The notes below the pieces were generated by a model that saw only the letters and a program-made list of their open reading frames with translations, was not told where the DNA came from and ran no database searches. A program made the position numbers and the translations under genes. This document shows, one piece after another, positions 1 to 11,873 of a stretch of DNA of 64,000 nt. The stretch is taken from NCBI GenBank assembly GCA_030770425.1, contig JASJFT010000009.1, positions 276,831 to 340,830 of the forward strand. The letters are read 5' to 3'. Positions within the stretch are counted from its first letter, which is position 1; the number at the start of each line of letters is the position of its first letter. The DNA comes from Darksidea phi. Its lineage: Eukaryota > Ascomycota > Dothideomycetes > Pleosporales > Lentitheciaceae.

Positions 1-1
1 T

Positions 2-1381
2 GGGTCGATGCTTAGCCTGGTCGTTTTACTATGCCTGTTCAATACCAATACCATCGCAGCGTCGCAATATCGGTTTCGTCGATTAGGTTTTCCGGTGGGT
101 CCAGCATCGGCCACCTTCCTTCCGCGTGTGCAATCCGACGAGTGCAAGGGATGGGTGCTGGTCTTTCTTCTCATCTACGGTTATACTGCGGCGCGTAGTG
201 TACTGGACTTTTACGAAGTCCATCGCATCTTTCTCGCCTGCTACCTCTTCCTCTCCGGGTACGGCCATACCATGAGCTTCCTGCAGAATCGAGACTTCTC
301 ACTGCGGCGAGTCACAACTGTTCTTCTCCGTTTGAACATACTCGCTGTTCTGCTTTCCTTTATGATGGACAGGCCTTACGCTTCCTACTACTCCGCGCCG
401 CTCGTCAGTTTCTGGTTTCTTGTGGTCTACTTTACGCTCAAGCCGACACGGTACTTGAGCGGCTCACTCCGTTATCTGTTTGGAAAGATAGCGATCTCTG
501 CACTGCTAGTCACTACTGTCGTTCACGTACCAGGCATTCTCGACTTCAGCTTCCTCGTGCTTTGCTGGACTACTCGGGCGAGCCTTGATGTGGGAGCATG
601 GAGACATTACCTCGGAACGGAGACATATGTTGTCTACATCGGAATGCTTGTTGCCATTTTTCATATAGAAATTCGTTCAATTCAGCACACGCCTCTCGCG
701 CGATTGACCGGAGTGCCTCGATTCCACCGTAGATACTTCCGTGCCCTCCAAACCATCGCTATAGGTCTTTCTCTCGCGACCCTACCAGGCTTCTGGATTT
801 TCACACATCGCTTGCCCGATAAATCAGACTACGACGGGTGGATGCCCTACATCGCATGGTTGCCTGTAGTCTCATTTGTCGTCCTACGGAATGCGACATG
901 CTTTCTCAGGTCACACTACTGTGTGCCGTTTGCATGGTTTGGACACATGTCGCTGGAACTTTATCTTCTGTCGCAGCACATTTGGCTTGCAGGCGATGGC
1001 TACGGACTTTTGAGGATAGGATTCCATGGTGATGGGAGTTTGTTTGGCGATAGGTTGCGTGATTTGGTGGTTCTCACTCCGATCTTTGTGTGGTTTGCTT
1101 GGTGTGTGAAATGTGCCACAGTCGCGGTCACAGCCTGGATTATGGGTACAGATAAGGGTATAGATGGGTATAATGGAGGCGATGTTGCAGAGAATGGTCA
1201 TAAGAGAACTGGAAGCGACCCGGCACAAAAAGACTTCTCGACAATATTACCTGAACCGGCGAATTTCGACGACGGGAGTGGGAATCCCGGTCTTCCGAGT
1301 GAAGTGAAGAGACGGTTGTTCATCATTGTAGCGGCGGTTTGGCTAGGAAGTTGGGTGAGTCATTCGGATGCTGTGGCATAA
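2..1381 (+). CDS. CAS1-type multi-pass O-acetyltransferase, C-terminal part (5' end outside window)
   Basis: This is the membrane domain of a Cas1p/CASD1-type acyltransferase, a family that O-acetylates glycans in the Golgi (capsule polysaccharide in Cryptococcus, sialic acid in animals). The reading frame is open to the window edge, so the true start lies upstream. Full family members also carry a lumenal SGNH-type domain before this part, which would be off the window. Near residues 45-130 the family pattern is visible: DECKGW, then LIYGYTAARS, SGYGHT and the run APLVSFWFLVVY. About ten hydrophobic segments follow, up to roughly residue 385. The last 75 residues are a hydrophilic tail ending in one more hydrophobic stretch. 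It ends with TAA. The domain assignment is firm; the acceptor glycan cannot be told. Confidence 0.85.
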   Translation, partial: GSMLSLVVLLCLFNTNTIAASQYRFRRLGFPVGPASATFLPRVQSDECKGWVLVFLLIYGYTAARSVLDFYEVHRIFLACYLFLSGYGHTMSFLQNRDFSLRRVTTVLLRLNILAVLLSFMMDRPYASYYSAPLVSFWFLVVYFTLKPTRYLSGSLRYLFGKIAISALLVTTVVHVPGILDFSFLVLCWTTRASLDVGAWRHYLGTETYVVYIGMLVAIFHIEIRSIQHTPLARLTGVPRFHRRYFRALQTIAIGLSLATLPGFWIFTHRLPDKSDYDGWMPYIAWLPVVSFVVLRNATCFLRSHYCVPFAWFGHMSLELYLLSQHIWLAGDGYGLLRIGFHGDGSLFGDRLRDLVVLTPIFVWFAWCVKCATVAVTAWIMGTDKGIDGYNGGDVAENGHKRTGSDPAQKDFSTILPEPANFDDGSGNPGLPSEVKRRLFIIVAAVWLGSWVSHSDAVA

Positions 1382-2098
1382 GACGCATCACTTTCTTGCG
1401 TAATCTTTTCTATGTTTAGAATATATCTTATGTAGGTTGCTAAGACTGAATAGTGATTAGCAGTCAAAGCTGCTCGCGATTTTCTTCTCTTGAATTGTGT
1501 ATGCTGACTGACCTCAGGGTGTTGTACATTGTAGTGGTGTAACATGTCACATGTATCTTGACATGTCCCGGGTGTGTCATGATTGTGGCCGGGACCATAT
1601 TCCCGATGGGGAGGTTGAGGGACAGGGCAGCCCCATGGGCAGAGCGAGGTAGGTCCCGGAGACTGGGGTTGTCCCCCCCAACCATCGGATCGGGCCAAAG
1701 GGGCGGTTATGATCGACTACAAGTGTGAACAGCTTTTAAGACGTACAAGAACCTTTGGGTGCGATGGGACTTTTGTTTCTGGGCCTTCTGAGCTACGCTT
1801 GGAACGATGGGTAAGACGCGGCCGATTGGGTGGTTGGTGATCAGCATCGCCAAGGCGGGGCCGTTCCGAATAGTTGGGAAGATTGATTTGGCAGCAAGAG
1901 AACGGTTTCACCGGGCCTCTCAACCTATTCCTTCTTCATCCCTTGTTTTGCGTGCTTCTGGAATCCGTTGCACAACACGAGCCAATATCCGCCGTTTGCA
2001 CTTCCGTCCCATAGCAACGGCGAGTTGTAACCTTACCCCTCGCTTGTCCCACCACCGCGCCGTACAATCATCTTACAAAAAGCGCCCCTCCACCCGCC
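1382..2098. other. Intergenic: 3' flank of CAS1-like gene and promoter side of next gene
   Basis: No reading frame here has coding character. The last 60 bases are pyrimidine-rich with CCACC motifs leading into the next ATG, as in a fungal promoter/5' leader. Confidence 0.5.
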
Positions 2099-3409
2099 AT
2101 GGCCTCTCGAACCTCTACGCCACGCTCACGGTCACGCTCCTCGACCGGCAGTAGCGACTCCTCCGACACCACCATGAACGACGCTCCACCGCTTACGCCT
2201 GTTCGGCCTCGGCCCTCATCGCACGGCAACGCTGCCGCGTCCCCGCAAACCGCGCCAACCGACCCCGCCTTCTCCCTCCTCGCTCTCCCACGTGAACTAC
2301 GCAATCATATATACACGTTTGCACTCGTCTCGCCGTTCCCGTTCTGGTGGCCTGCGCCCTCGTCGCCGAAACACAATGTAGCGCTGGGGCTTTTGACTGC
2401 GAACCGGCAGGTCCACGAAGAGGCTACGCCGATACTGTATTCGCTGAACAAGTTCCTGTTCACGCACCCGAGTGATTGCAATATCTTTCGTGTTATATCG
2501 TCGCCGTTCTCGGAGAACATTACGTCGGTGTATCTACGCATCCGCGAGAAAGATGTCAAGCTCTGGACGGGCTATTTGGGATCCAAGAAGGCGGAGCGAA
2601 GTATGCAGGCGGATTTTCCGAAATTGAAGAGTCTGTGGATATTTCTGCGCTGTGGGACTATGGATATACCGGGTACGATTGGGCAACTTGGCGCTGGAGG
2701 AGGTGGGAACATACCTTTAGGCCTGGTGGCAGCGCAGGTTCAGGCCATGCAGCATGCGCTGGGCGGCCACATGAATGTCCTGCAGCAGCAAGTGCAGAAC
2801 CAGATACAGGCCCTACAACAGCAGGTCAACACGTTCGCGAACGCACTGGCAGCGCCAACGCCTCCCCCTCCAGCTCCACCCTTCGCTCAGTTCGTGCAGA
2901 CTCAAAACGCGCAGACGCAAACCGCTCAGGCTCCACAACTTCCGCAAGCTCCTTTCCCACTGCCACATCCTCACGGCCAGGTTAACAACCCTCCTCCAAA
3001 CCCGTCTCCACTCGCCCAACACCTCGCCGCCAACGTAACTAATATGATACAAAACCTTCACCCGCACCCACCTCCTCAACCTGCACACCAACATCAACAT
3101 CAACATCAGCACCAGTACCAGCCCCAGTACCAGCAACACCCACACCCCCTCTTCGGCTCTTTCCTCCGTTTCGAGCGCGAAATTGGGCTTGAGAGTCTCT
3201 GTCTCAGTCTCGAAGAAATTCGTCCCGTCGAAACGGACGTCAAGATTGTCTGTATTGTGAAGCTGCCCAAGGTAGAGGTGCAGAGGTTAGGTAGAGTGTA
3301 CCCCGACGAATTCACTGTGGATCGGAATGGAGATGCTCGGACCAGGTTTAGCCGGGTACATGGCGTTGAGGTTAGTTTGGAGGTTAGTGGATATGAGGTC
3401 GGTGGCTGA
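2099..3409 (+). CDS. F-box-like / 2EXR-type fungal protein with Gln-His-Pro-rich centre
   Basis: Single-exon protein of 436 residues. The start has a good context (CGCCATGG). After a Ser/Pro-rich leader, residues about 55-125 show the common fungal F-box-like pattern: LLALPRELRNHIY, then LLTANRQVHEEA and ILYSLNKFLF. Proteins of this kind are usually of unknown role; some are thought to be ubiquitin-ligase adaptors. Residues about 200-350 are low complexity, with Gln-rich, Pro-rich and a His-Gln alternating run. A conserved-looking tail follows (FLRFEREIGLESL, then a valine-rich strand region). No intron is needed. Function beyond the family label is not known. Confidence 0.7.
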   Translation: MASRTSTPRSRSRSSTGSSDSSDTTMNDAPPLTPVRPRPSSHGNAAASPQTAPTDPAFSLLALPRELRNHIYTFALVSPFPFWWPAPSSPKHNVALGLLTANRQVHEEATPILYSLNKFLFTHPSDCNIFRVISSPFSENITSVYLRIREKDVKLWTGYLGSKKAERSMQADFPKLKSLWIFLRCGTMDIPGTIGQLGAGGGGNIPLGLVAAQVQAMQHALGGHMNVLQQQVQNQIQALQQQVNTFANALAAPTPPPPAPPFAQFVQTQNAQTQTAQAPQLPQAPFPLPHPHGQVNNPPPNPSPLAQHLAANVTNMIQNLHPHPPPQPAHQHQHQHQHQYQPQYQQHPHPLFGSFLRFEREIGLESLCLSLEEIRPVETDVKIVCIVKLPKVEVQRLGRVYPDEFTVDRNGDARTRFSRVHGVEVSLEVSGYEVGG

Positions 3410-4011
3410 TGAAGAGGAGTGTGCTGCATCCGATGATGTTGAGGGTAGGAAGGTGGTGGACTGTTCTGGGAGACCTTGATATAAGACACGTATTTGATCA
3501 TGTTTTTGTCTAGTAAGAGATGAAATACCGTTTTCGCATTGCGAATAAATGGCTTTCATGTGAGCATGTTTTCGATTACCTTGATACTCTGACATTGAAC
3601 TACGGGTTTGGACGATATTTTGACTAGCGCAATATAGGTCCTGATTATCTTCGCAATCTTCTGCGCTCTAGTGTCAGTTCGTGAATGACAAAAGGTATGT
3701 GAATAGGGAAAGCAGTATCTGAGCCTTTAGGTTTCTTTAACAGGCTTGACTTGGGTTTCGACGGCATCGAGCCGCCAAGCGAATCAATAACACTCAGCCT
3801 GACACGTGACCATAGACAGGCGCCTTGAACATGCAGGAGCTGATGTAGGCAAAGGCGGGGCTCGCTCGCTCCTCACTCTTCACTCCGCACCACACCTTGC
3901 ACCGGGCATCGTAACGTCGACAGGACTGTCCGTCCTTTTGCGGTAAAAGACTGAACTCGCTCTTACTACTCATTCCACTTAAGCCATCCGCGATCGGGAC
4001 ATCGTTCGACT
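3410..4011. other. Intergenic between F-box-like gene and HET gene
   Basis: AT-rich 3' flank followed by a CT-rich leader (about 3,860-4,010) before the HET start codon. No further gene seen. Confidence 0.4.
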
Positions 4012-6295
4012 ATGCCTCGACCCCGCGAACGTCTTGAGATCTCTCTGAGAAGTGTCTTCAGCCCCAAGTCCGCTAGAAAAGACGGGCAAAACGATTCTTC
4101 AACTGGTTGCGAACACCTCGCAGGCAGGGTTGGATATGACGACGAACATTCGCACGACCCACCGGCTCGGGAAATTGCACTGCGTTTTGTTGACGACTCT
4201 TCGACTGGCCAAAAGCTACTCCCGACTATAGATTCATCGACGCCAGCACCGGGTGAATTGTCACCATCTTGGATTGCAACTCGACCTCAAAGCAACGAGG
4301 CTGAAGGCTCAGCCGGCTATGGCAACGCGAATCCACTGCTGGACAATGCACTCCACCCATCGTTGCCTGAGGCTTTTAGGGCCAGTGCGGAAGAACAATA
4401 CGCTGAAGGAATACCAGCCCATTTATGTGCACGCTGTCGCCTTGTCCGCTGGTCTGCTTTTGCTGAATCGAGTCCTCACTATTATGTGTTTGGAGGATTG
4501 CCCATTTTCCACGAATCTGGATCTAAGGGAGAGGATCTCCGCTGCTCTACGTGCTCTCTTTGTCAATTTTACCCCGGCACCTCTAACTGGACTGCTTTCT
4601 CTGCAAACCCATTGCTTCGGGAGTACAAGGTAAAGGCTCATGGGCCAAGGAAGTCCATGGTGGTTTTCAGTTGTGATAGTGAAATACTGATGGGTATACA
4701 ACATGCAAACAGTAGTCAGGACACCCTCTCTCCATTTGTCCTCAGTCCGAATGCGATTGATTTCACGGTTTTGCAGGGCTGGCTGTCCCTCTGTCAAGAA
4801 AAGCACGCAGGAACTTGTCACGCAGAACGAAGTGAAAACGTACTCGGATTTAAAGTCATCGACTGCAGATTAAAATGTGTTGTACAGGCGCCCGATCGCT
4901 GCAAGTACACTGCGTTGTCATATGTCTGGGGGAGAACAGCTTCACACAATAGCCATGTTCTCGACGACTCGGCACCTGCGACCATCCAGGATAGCATCGC
5001 CGTAACTCTCAATATGGGCTTTCGATACCTCTGGATCGACCGATACGTGAGTATGCTGTCTTACCTTTGAATAGAGCTCACCTTTCCAGTGTATCGATCA
5101 GAACAACCCCGTCGATCAACACGACCAGATCCGAAACATGCACCGTATCTACTCCGAAGCAGAAGTGACCTTTATAGCTGCTGCAGGAGAAGATCCCACA
5201 TACGGGCTCCCGGGCGTATCCATTCGTTCCCGAACGCCACAACGATATGTTCAAATCGGAGACATCAACCTTGTGCAGATATTCCCCAACATAGACGTCG
5301 AAATCAGGAGGTCTGCCTGGAATAAGCGTGCATGGACATATCAAGAAGCTGTATTCGCCAAACGTAAGATTCTCTTCACAGATCGCCAGGTTTCATTCCT
5401 CTGTAGAGACATGTTATGCGTGGAAACCATCCGTCAGAAATTGTTACCTGGCATTAAACCTGGCCTAGACGCCCGGGCATTGAATACGGCACTCCCGGAT
5501 AACCACCCGGATAACCCTATGTCGATTCTACATCAATATACCTCACGAACGTTGTCCTACGACTCTGACGCTCTTAATGCCTGTCTAGCGGTCCTCAACT
5601 CTCTAAACGGATGGAACCATGTCTGGGGCGTTCCCTTTGGAAACAAGATCACTAAAGTTCTTACAAAGAACACTAGTAGTTCTGAAAGTGTCCGCGGAAA
5701 TAGAAGATTCCTGCTTTACTGGTATCACTACAGACCTGCGCGCCGGAGGAAAGACTTTCCCAGCTGGTCGTGGGCCGGTTGGGATGGCCCAATTCATATC
5801 TGTCACCCATTCGTCGATTATAAATGCGAATTCAAGATCCAGGGCACTGATTACTATACCATCGCAATGCACAATGGGGTCAAAACGGGCCTCCCCGCAT
5901 CACATATCCCCGATACTGAAGCCTCTAAGATCCTCGAAATTACATCCTACGCCTTCCCTATTCAACTTCTACGAGCTGGCGATGTCTCCTTGTTGGGAAA
6001 CCTATATGCCATTACGCCTGTATCTGAAGATGTCTTCGGGTTATTTATTACCAAAATGGATGAGGACAGCGGAATAACGGATGCGTATGCGCTTGCGTTT
6101 AATTGGTTTGAGGGATCGAGCCGATCAATTCTCTCTGCTCTCGTCGTTAAGGAGGTTGATGAAGGGTTATATGCTAGAATTGGCGTTATACATAATAGGG
6201 GATTCGTGAATGCTAATGGGGACGAGCTCAACGTGTATCGCCTTGGGTCATATTGGCCAATGCAGGCCAAATGGGCTACCTTCCCTATTAAATAG
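4012..6295 (+). CDS. HET-domain (heterokaryon incompatibility) protein, two exons
   Basis: Exons 4012-5046 and 5090-6295 give 746 residues. The 43-nt intron (GTGAGT to CCAG) sits inside the HET domain and restores the core motif LWIDRYCIDQNN. HET domains are TIR-like modules that trigger cell death on fusion of genetically different hyphae; they act in the cytoplasm. Family landmarks in order: YTALSYVWG (about residue 300), WIDRYCIDQ (345), RIYSEAEVTFIAAAG (360), GLPGVS (378), and WNKRAWTYQEAVFAKRKILFT (about 412-432). The first 270 residues have no recognised domain but contain paired Cys motifs (CARCR, CSTCSLC) that could bind zinc. The tail ends with a Trp-rich PSWSWAGW segment typical of the family. 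It faces the NOD-like receptor gene tail to tail. Confidence 0.85.
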
Positions 6296-7386
6296 CGTGA
6301 TCGGTTTCATGGACCTGGAACGCAGTGTGAAACATTGGGCAGTACACAGATCGGGTATGCACGGAAATTTGTGGTAGAACATGGTTGAGAAGACTTGAGC
6401 CTAGTCATAATCTGTAGATGACTTTGGCTGGCTAACAAGCTTGACAATCAAGCTTGACAATAACTCTCTTCCCAACTGTCCCTCGAAAGGGAGATCATCC
6501 ACGCGGTACAAAGCTGGCAAAGCCAGTCTAGAGGGTTACTAATGCGTATTGTCTTGTACTAAAACGCCACTGTCTCACGATTAGGACGCAGTTTGTATCC
6601 CAAGTTACGCGCGAAGCCTGGAAAAAGGGAAAGGTAGTAGTTTGTTCGAAGGCCAGTTTGTGAAATTAAAGCAAAAAGAAGTTCTCTCTGGGAGGATCGA
6701 AAGTTTACATGATGAAACTGCATGCTGCTTCTAGGAGGGTGGAAACAGGATTTTACGATAGTAACTCTATGTTCGGCGACTTCTGCCTCCCTTATTGGAG
6801 GTTTTCTGTCACCGCTTTTGGAATCACTCGCACCTAAAATTCTAAGTCCAACCCTTGTAACTACGGCGGATGATTAGAAGGTGGAAGGACAAAACTCAAA
6901 TCCCACCTGAAAAATCTTTACCCCGCACCTTGTATTGTTGTTGCTGCCTCTTAGACACCTATATACTTCATAAATTCTTTTATACGTATTTCTACTAAAC
7001 GTCTTACTTATACTAACCTCTCTACTCCTATCTAGCCGCTAGTGTTAACGAGTTCAAATTACTAACTCGTTACATCCATATTCTTCACATGTCATAGCCG
7101 TTTTCGAAACTGGCTTCTACCCGAAAACACTCTCAGAATATTATCTGCAAGGGCTCGTTCCGACACCATTCCCTAAGCAGTGACGCTCTCTAACTTTCTA
7201 AATTTCACTGCTGCGTGTAAAATATGCTGAAATAGCATCGCCGCTAATTGACGATGCTCGCGATTGTATCGATTGGGGAGCACCAAGACTCGCTTAAACG
7301 AATTGGAACTACAACTATATCTTGCTAGACAAGCACATAACATGCTTTTGGAAGCTATCGCTCGCGAAAGATCCCTAATGGGAAAT
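6296..7386. other. Intergenic, AT-rich, between convergent HET and NOD-like receptor genes
   Basis: No credible gene. The stretch includes a short tandem duplication (CAAGCTTGACAAT twice near 6,430-6,460) and an AT-rich section at about 6,900-7,100. The stop-poor minus-strand stretch at 7,173-7,394 lies directly beyond the receptor stop codon and lacks an ATG start. Confidence 0.4.
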
Positions 7387-10300
7387 CTAGTCAAGTTCTA
7401 AAAGTCCCACAGGAAAGAAATCCTCGTGTAGTTCTGTTTGACTTGAGCTAGCAGGCAACCTCGATAAGGCAGATTCTGGCAGACTCAGCAGATCAACTCC
7501 ATCCGCTGGAGTCCTCGTAGCGAGAAAGTCATTGCCTGATTCTTCATACGGGTCGTCGTCCAATCTGTCTTCTTCCCGAATAGATAATACATTATCAAAG
7601 TAGGATCGAGGTCGACTCCCTGTGGCCTTTCTGAGATCATAGATCAAGCTTAGAATGGTGCGATGCATGAGCCAACGCATAGCTAAGAACTCGGGGTCTT
7701 GTTGACCCAGCTTTCCTGAACTGTTTTCCGCTTTGACAAGAGCATTACTCTGTGTTCTCTCCGGGTGCCATGTCTCCGCTCGCTTTGTCTCCGGTTGCCT
7801 TTTCTCCAGCTGTTGAGCACACGCTTTGATAGGATGATTAATCTGTGCTATCTCCTGGTGCCATTTCTCCTGCTGTTGAGCATCCACTATGCCGAGAAAC
7901 CCTAAACAGCAGATCCAGATGTTTAACGTGTCCTGGGTATTCTCATCTTGAAGAGATGGAAACAAATTATCCAGCTGCTTCGTCTTGCTTGATGTTAGAA
8001 CAGGAGACTGTTTAGACCCGTACTCACGACCACGGGCGAGTGGTCTTAGCCATGAAGTGCGTAGGCCTGCGGTATGGGTGAATGGCCTCTGAGTTGTGGT
8101 CCGCACGGAAATGCCAGGAAAGGTGACACGGCCGAGGCCAGACTTTACCACCTCCTGCCCTTCTAATCGATCTGTGCAATTGGAACCGGGCTCATCCTTG
8201 AGTATATCCTTTGGGTGTTGGGACTTGAAATGGTTTAGTATTGCGTCGGCTTCGTGAACAACCCGAAGGCATTCGATCGCAGGGTCGTATTGGCGCTCTA
8301 AGAAGTGAAGTCTAGCATAGCGTCGTTTGAAAGTACGCGTCATCTGCGCTGAGCGGTCGTCCTTCGAAAGGTCCGTAACTGGAAGAATACAGTGCTCCCT
8401 GACCTCTGCACGGAGACGCCAGAGAGCGTCTAGCAAAACCATTAGATCCTTCAAGACTGTGTTCTTTTCCCGTACGTCTTCCGGTGTGAATAACTTGTCT
8501 CGGTCAAGGATGAAGTCCACACATTCGAGGCATCGTTTCCACAGCTCCTCAAAGTGTTCTTGTATCTCTGGTGCGGATAGAAAACTAGTCTTGGGCTGGT
8601 CTGCAGACCTCCCAAAGCTGCTCGAAATGTAAGATGAACTTGAGGCAGTACGAACATGGGTAGTGCGGAGCTTCTCCTTCTTATACCAATGCTGCAAAAC
8701 CTGCGCGAAGAGGTTTATAACGATCCTTAGCCCTTGTGGATCATGTCTGTGCTTTGGGTGCAGACGCCAAAGTATTCCATAGCACTGACGAGGCTAACGT
8801 CCTGGAAGGACTCTCGCGTGAGTATCTCTACCAGGAACTGGCTGGGCAGCTGCCAATAATTGTCGTACGAGAGGACTTTTCCAAGCCGGGATTTGACAAG
8901 AAGCTCAACGAACCGAATCTCCTGAGGAATCTTGCTTTCTTGTTTGGAGAGGAATGAGGCTAATCCCATGAGTGCATCCGTCGCAGGGATATTGCATTCA
9001 TTCTGCTTCTCCCGCTTTATAGGTGCGTACAATATGGGAAGAGCTAGTCGATGACGCCGAGCCGTTGTCGATCATTGCAAATACCAAGGACGTGAATATG
9101 ATTACTTGGATGGCTTTGGGTTGAGTCCATATATACGTAGCTGATTGCGAGCCATTATTCGATGCCTGAGCGATTGAGCCGCGACTTTTCAGGCTGGACA
9201 CTGGAAACAGTCGAGGGAAGAGAATGGCATGGAATAGTTTCCTTTGCAAAGACCCAACATCATCCTGAGGTGGATCCATGAGGAAAGGGTATTTGCGCAC
9301 GAAGTCTTGGAGCGTGGCCCTAAAACGAGGCTGCTGAGACGACATTGTCGATAGCAAAAGAGCAAGCACGAGGATTCGCACTTCGACTGGGGTAGGCTCC
9401 TCATGTTCATACTGCCCGAAGTTCCCGAGTACCTCCCGAAGATGTGGACTCAGCTGCTGTAACTTTATCGTCTCGTTTTCGGTACCAGAACTCTCCATAG
9501 AGAACGCATGTTGATGAAGAGGATACGCCTGGTAGACAACAAGGCTACAGAGCCTGGCGAACCTGGCCGCATCTTTTGGATAGGGCCTCAACCTGGCTCG
9601 AATCCATTCATGGACTAACGGGTGAACAGAGATGCTGTGGATGCTATCTTTGGATATGAGCGAAAGAGAGACCAGGAGTCCCACATGGGTGTTAAACTGT
9701 GCTTGGTTGCTCAAGAAATCAAGGTCTTGACGCTGTTCCCGGCTAAGTTGGCGTGTCCCTCTGTAGGTTCCAAAACTCCAGAAAGCTTCCTCGGTTGCTT
9801 TTCTGAAGGAATCCACTGGAATTTCGGAATGAGCAAAATATCCCAACAACTGCAGTAGTATTGCAGCTTCAGGGCGTTTGGTCTTGACGTAATCCAATGA
9901 GATTTCCCAGGTTGTCATGACTGAGTCAGGATACTCCGGTTTTACTTCCTTGAATCGTAGCAACACTTCGCGATCTTCACGACGGGCCGTCAGAAGCTCT
10001 AAATATTCGGCGTAAGTGAATGGGTCATTTTCTCGGATGTATGCCGCAGCTTGACTCAGAGCTAAGGGAAAGCCGTGAAGATCGCTGACAATTTCCTTCA
10101 CAGCAGGGTATTCTAGAAGCTGTTCGAGTTCTCGAGGCGGAACGAAATCGACACTACTCCGTTGACGCAGAAATTGAAGTTCCGCGTCCAAGGTACTGGG
10201 CTTCTTCAACTCGAACCCGCGTCCATCGATCGTTTCAATTGACCTCCGATCTCGTGAGGTAAATATTACCTTTCCATTTCGACTTACGGGGATGAACGGA

Positions 10301-11873
10301 TGAATGTCTATGGATATCATATCAAAATTATCCATGACCAAAATCCACTCCTTATGTGTCAGCATCCATGCCTTAACAAATTCAGTTTCCTGTCCTGAAG
10401 CGCCCCAAGTATCAACGAGTCGCTTGATGACATGATCTTTCTCAGCGAGGTCACGAAGGACCTGAGCTTGCTCCCGGTACTGAGATTCTAGCTTGTCAAC
10501 AGCACTAGCAGTGAACCAGAAGATGGACGTTTTCTTCATTTTACGAACTTGGTGACAGTATTCTGTGACGAGTTGTGTTTTCCTGACACAATGTTAGCGC
10601 ACAAGATACGCCAAGCGATTCTTAAATTCGATTGATGTAGGATCTGCCTACCCTACTCCTCCAAGGCCATGGATAACCATCTTGCATGGCTGATCATGGC
10701 TCTGAGCTGCTGTTTCAAACAGCAAAGACTCAATAGCGGCCAGCTCTCCTGATCTTCCCGTGAACTTCGGATTGCGCAATTTCCCAAAAAAGGACCTCTC
10801 TGTCTTGAGACGTGTGTCGCTCGGTGGCAATGAACCTGCTAGGATTCAGACGCTTCAGTTAGGTCATGGAATTTGGGGTCGTCCACCAACACCTTGTCAG
10901 CATACTGACTTTCATGATTGCTATCTGCTACCCTTATTCCAGTATCCGTCGCTTGCACTGTCAACAGCAGTTCTTTTGCGCACGCCGCCGCCGTTGCCGC
11001 CGCATATGACTGCCACGCCTTGTTCTTGTGCGAGTCGGCGTAGTCGCAGATGCCTCGGATAACCAGGCACGGGAAGTCGTTCATCAGCCCTGCTGCCTCC
11101 ATCTCGAAGCACAACACCCCGCCTAGCTCAGCACTTAGCCTATCCCTAGAGATGCCATCCTTTATAACTTGATTGCCTGATGCTATCGTGCCATAGTGGA
11201 TAGCCACCTTCTCTTGAGCCCCTCGTTTAGTCCGCTGTATCATCTTCTCCTTGCTGCAGTGCTCGCACGTCGCTCCGCTGCCATGGTTGTACGTCGCCTC
11301 GAACAGGACATCAGCGCCTGCAGTATCGCGGCTAAAGCGTGGCAGCCGATCGAAGATGGATAGATACGCAGCAATACTACTCCGGCCTCGGTGGTGGTTT
11401 GCTTGTAGCTTTGAGACTGCGCTGAGTAGCACTGCCGGCGGTGAGTTGAGCGAACCTGTTCGTGTTACACGTCCGCTTGCTCCGGTCTTTCCAAAGTCAT
11501 GCTGCACCACTCCTCCGTGCTGCAAGTGAGGCTGACTAACTACCACATCCCCAAGCCGTATGTCTGACCCAGCGCTAGGAACCCCGCCGCCGATACCGAC
11601 CATCAGGCTGAAGCGGATCGACTTGAACTTGGACGTCATTCGCGTCGCTACTACAGCAGCGGAACTAGTGCCGATATGGCCTGCCGGCAGGCACGCTAGG
11701 ACGACATTGTGCTCGCCAACACGGCCGAGCGTGTAGAGGTTCGGGTCGGAGCTGTCTTGAGGCAGGTCCTCATATTCCTCGTCTAGAATCTCCTCCGCAG
11801 CGGCAAGCTCGATAGGCAGGGCGCACACCCATCCTACCGTGTAGTCACCGGCTTGTAGGCGGCGGCGGTTCAT
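7387..11873 (-). CDS. NOD-like receptor: nucleoside-phosphorylase-like domain plus NB-ARC, five exons
   Basis: My exon model is 11873-10910, 10835-10652, 10582-9085, 9002-8832 and 8784-7387, giving about 1,404 residues. Exon 1 is a PNP/UDP-phosphorylase-like domain, the commonest effector of fungal NLRs. It starts near GWVCALPIELAAA and ends at CFEMEAAGLM...GICDYADSHKN. Exons 2-3 form an NB-ARC ATPase: P-loop HGLGGVGKTQ rebuilt exactly across a 69-nt intron, Walker B ILVMDNFD, GKVIFTSRDRR, HGFPLALSQAAAYI and an MHD-like VHPLVHEW. The first intron has a weak GTCAGT donor but a strong CCTAAC branch site, so its edges are tentative. The last two introns (82 and 47 nt) come from frame continuity only. 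The tail (about 600 residues) has no recognised TPR, WD40 or ankyrin repeats. Its likely role is non-self recognition or programmed cell death. Confidence 0.7.

Noticed and set aside
7173..7394. Minus-strand frame beyond the NOD-like receptor stop
   Set aside because: It starts with TTG, not ATG, and overlaps the receptor's end. No domain or splice signal ties it to the gene.
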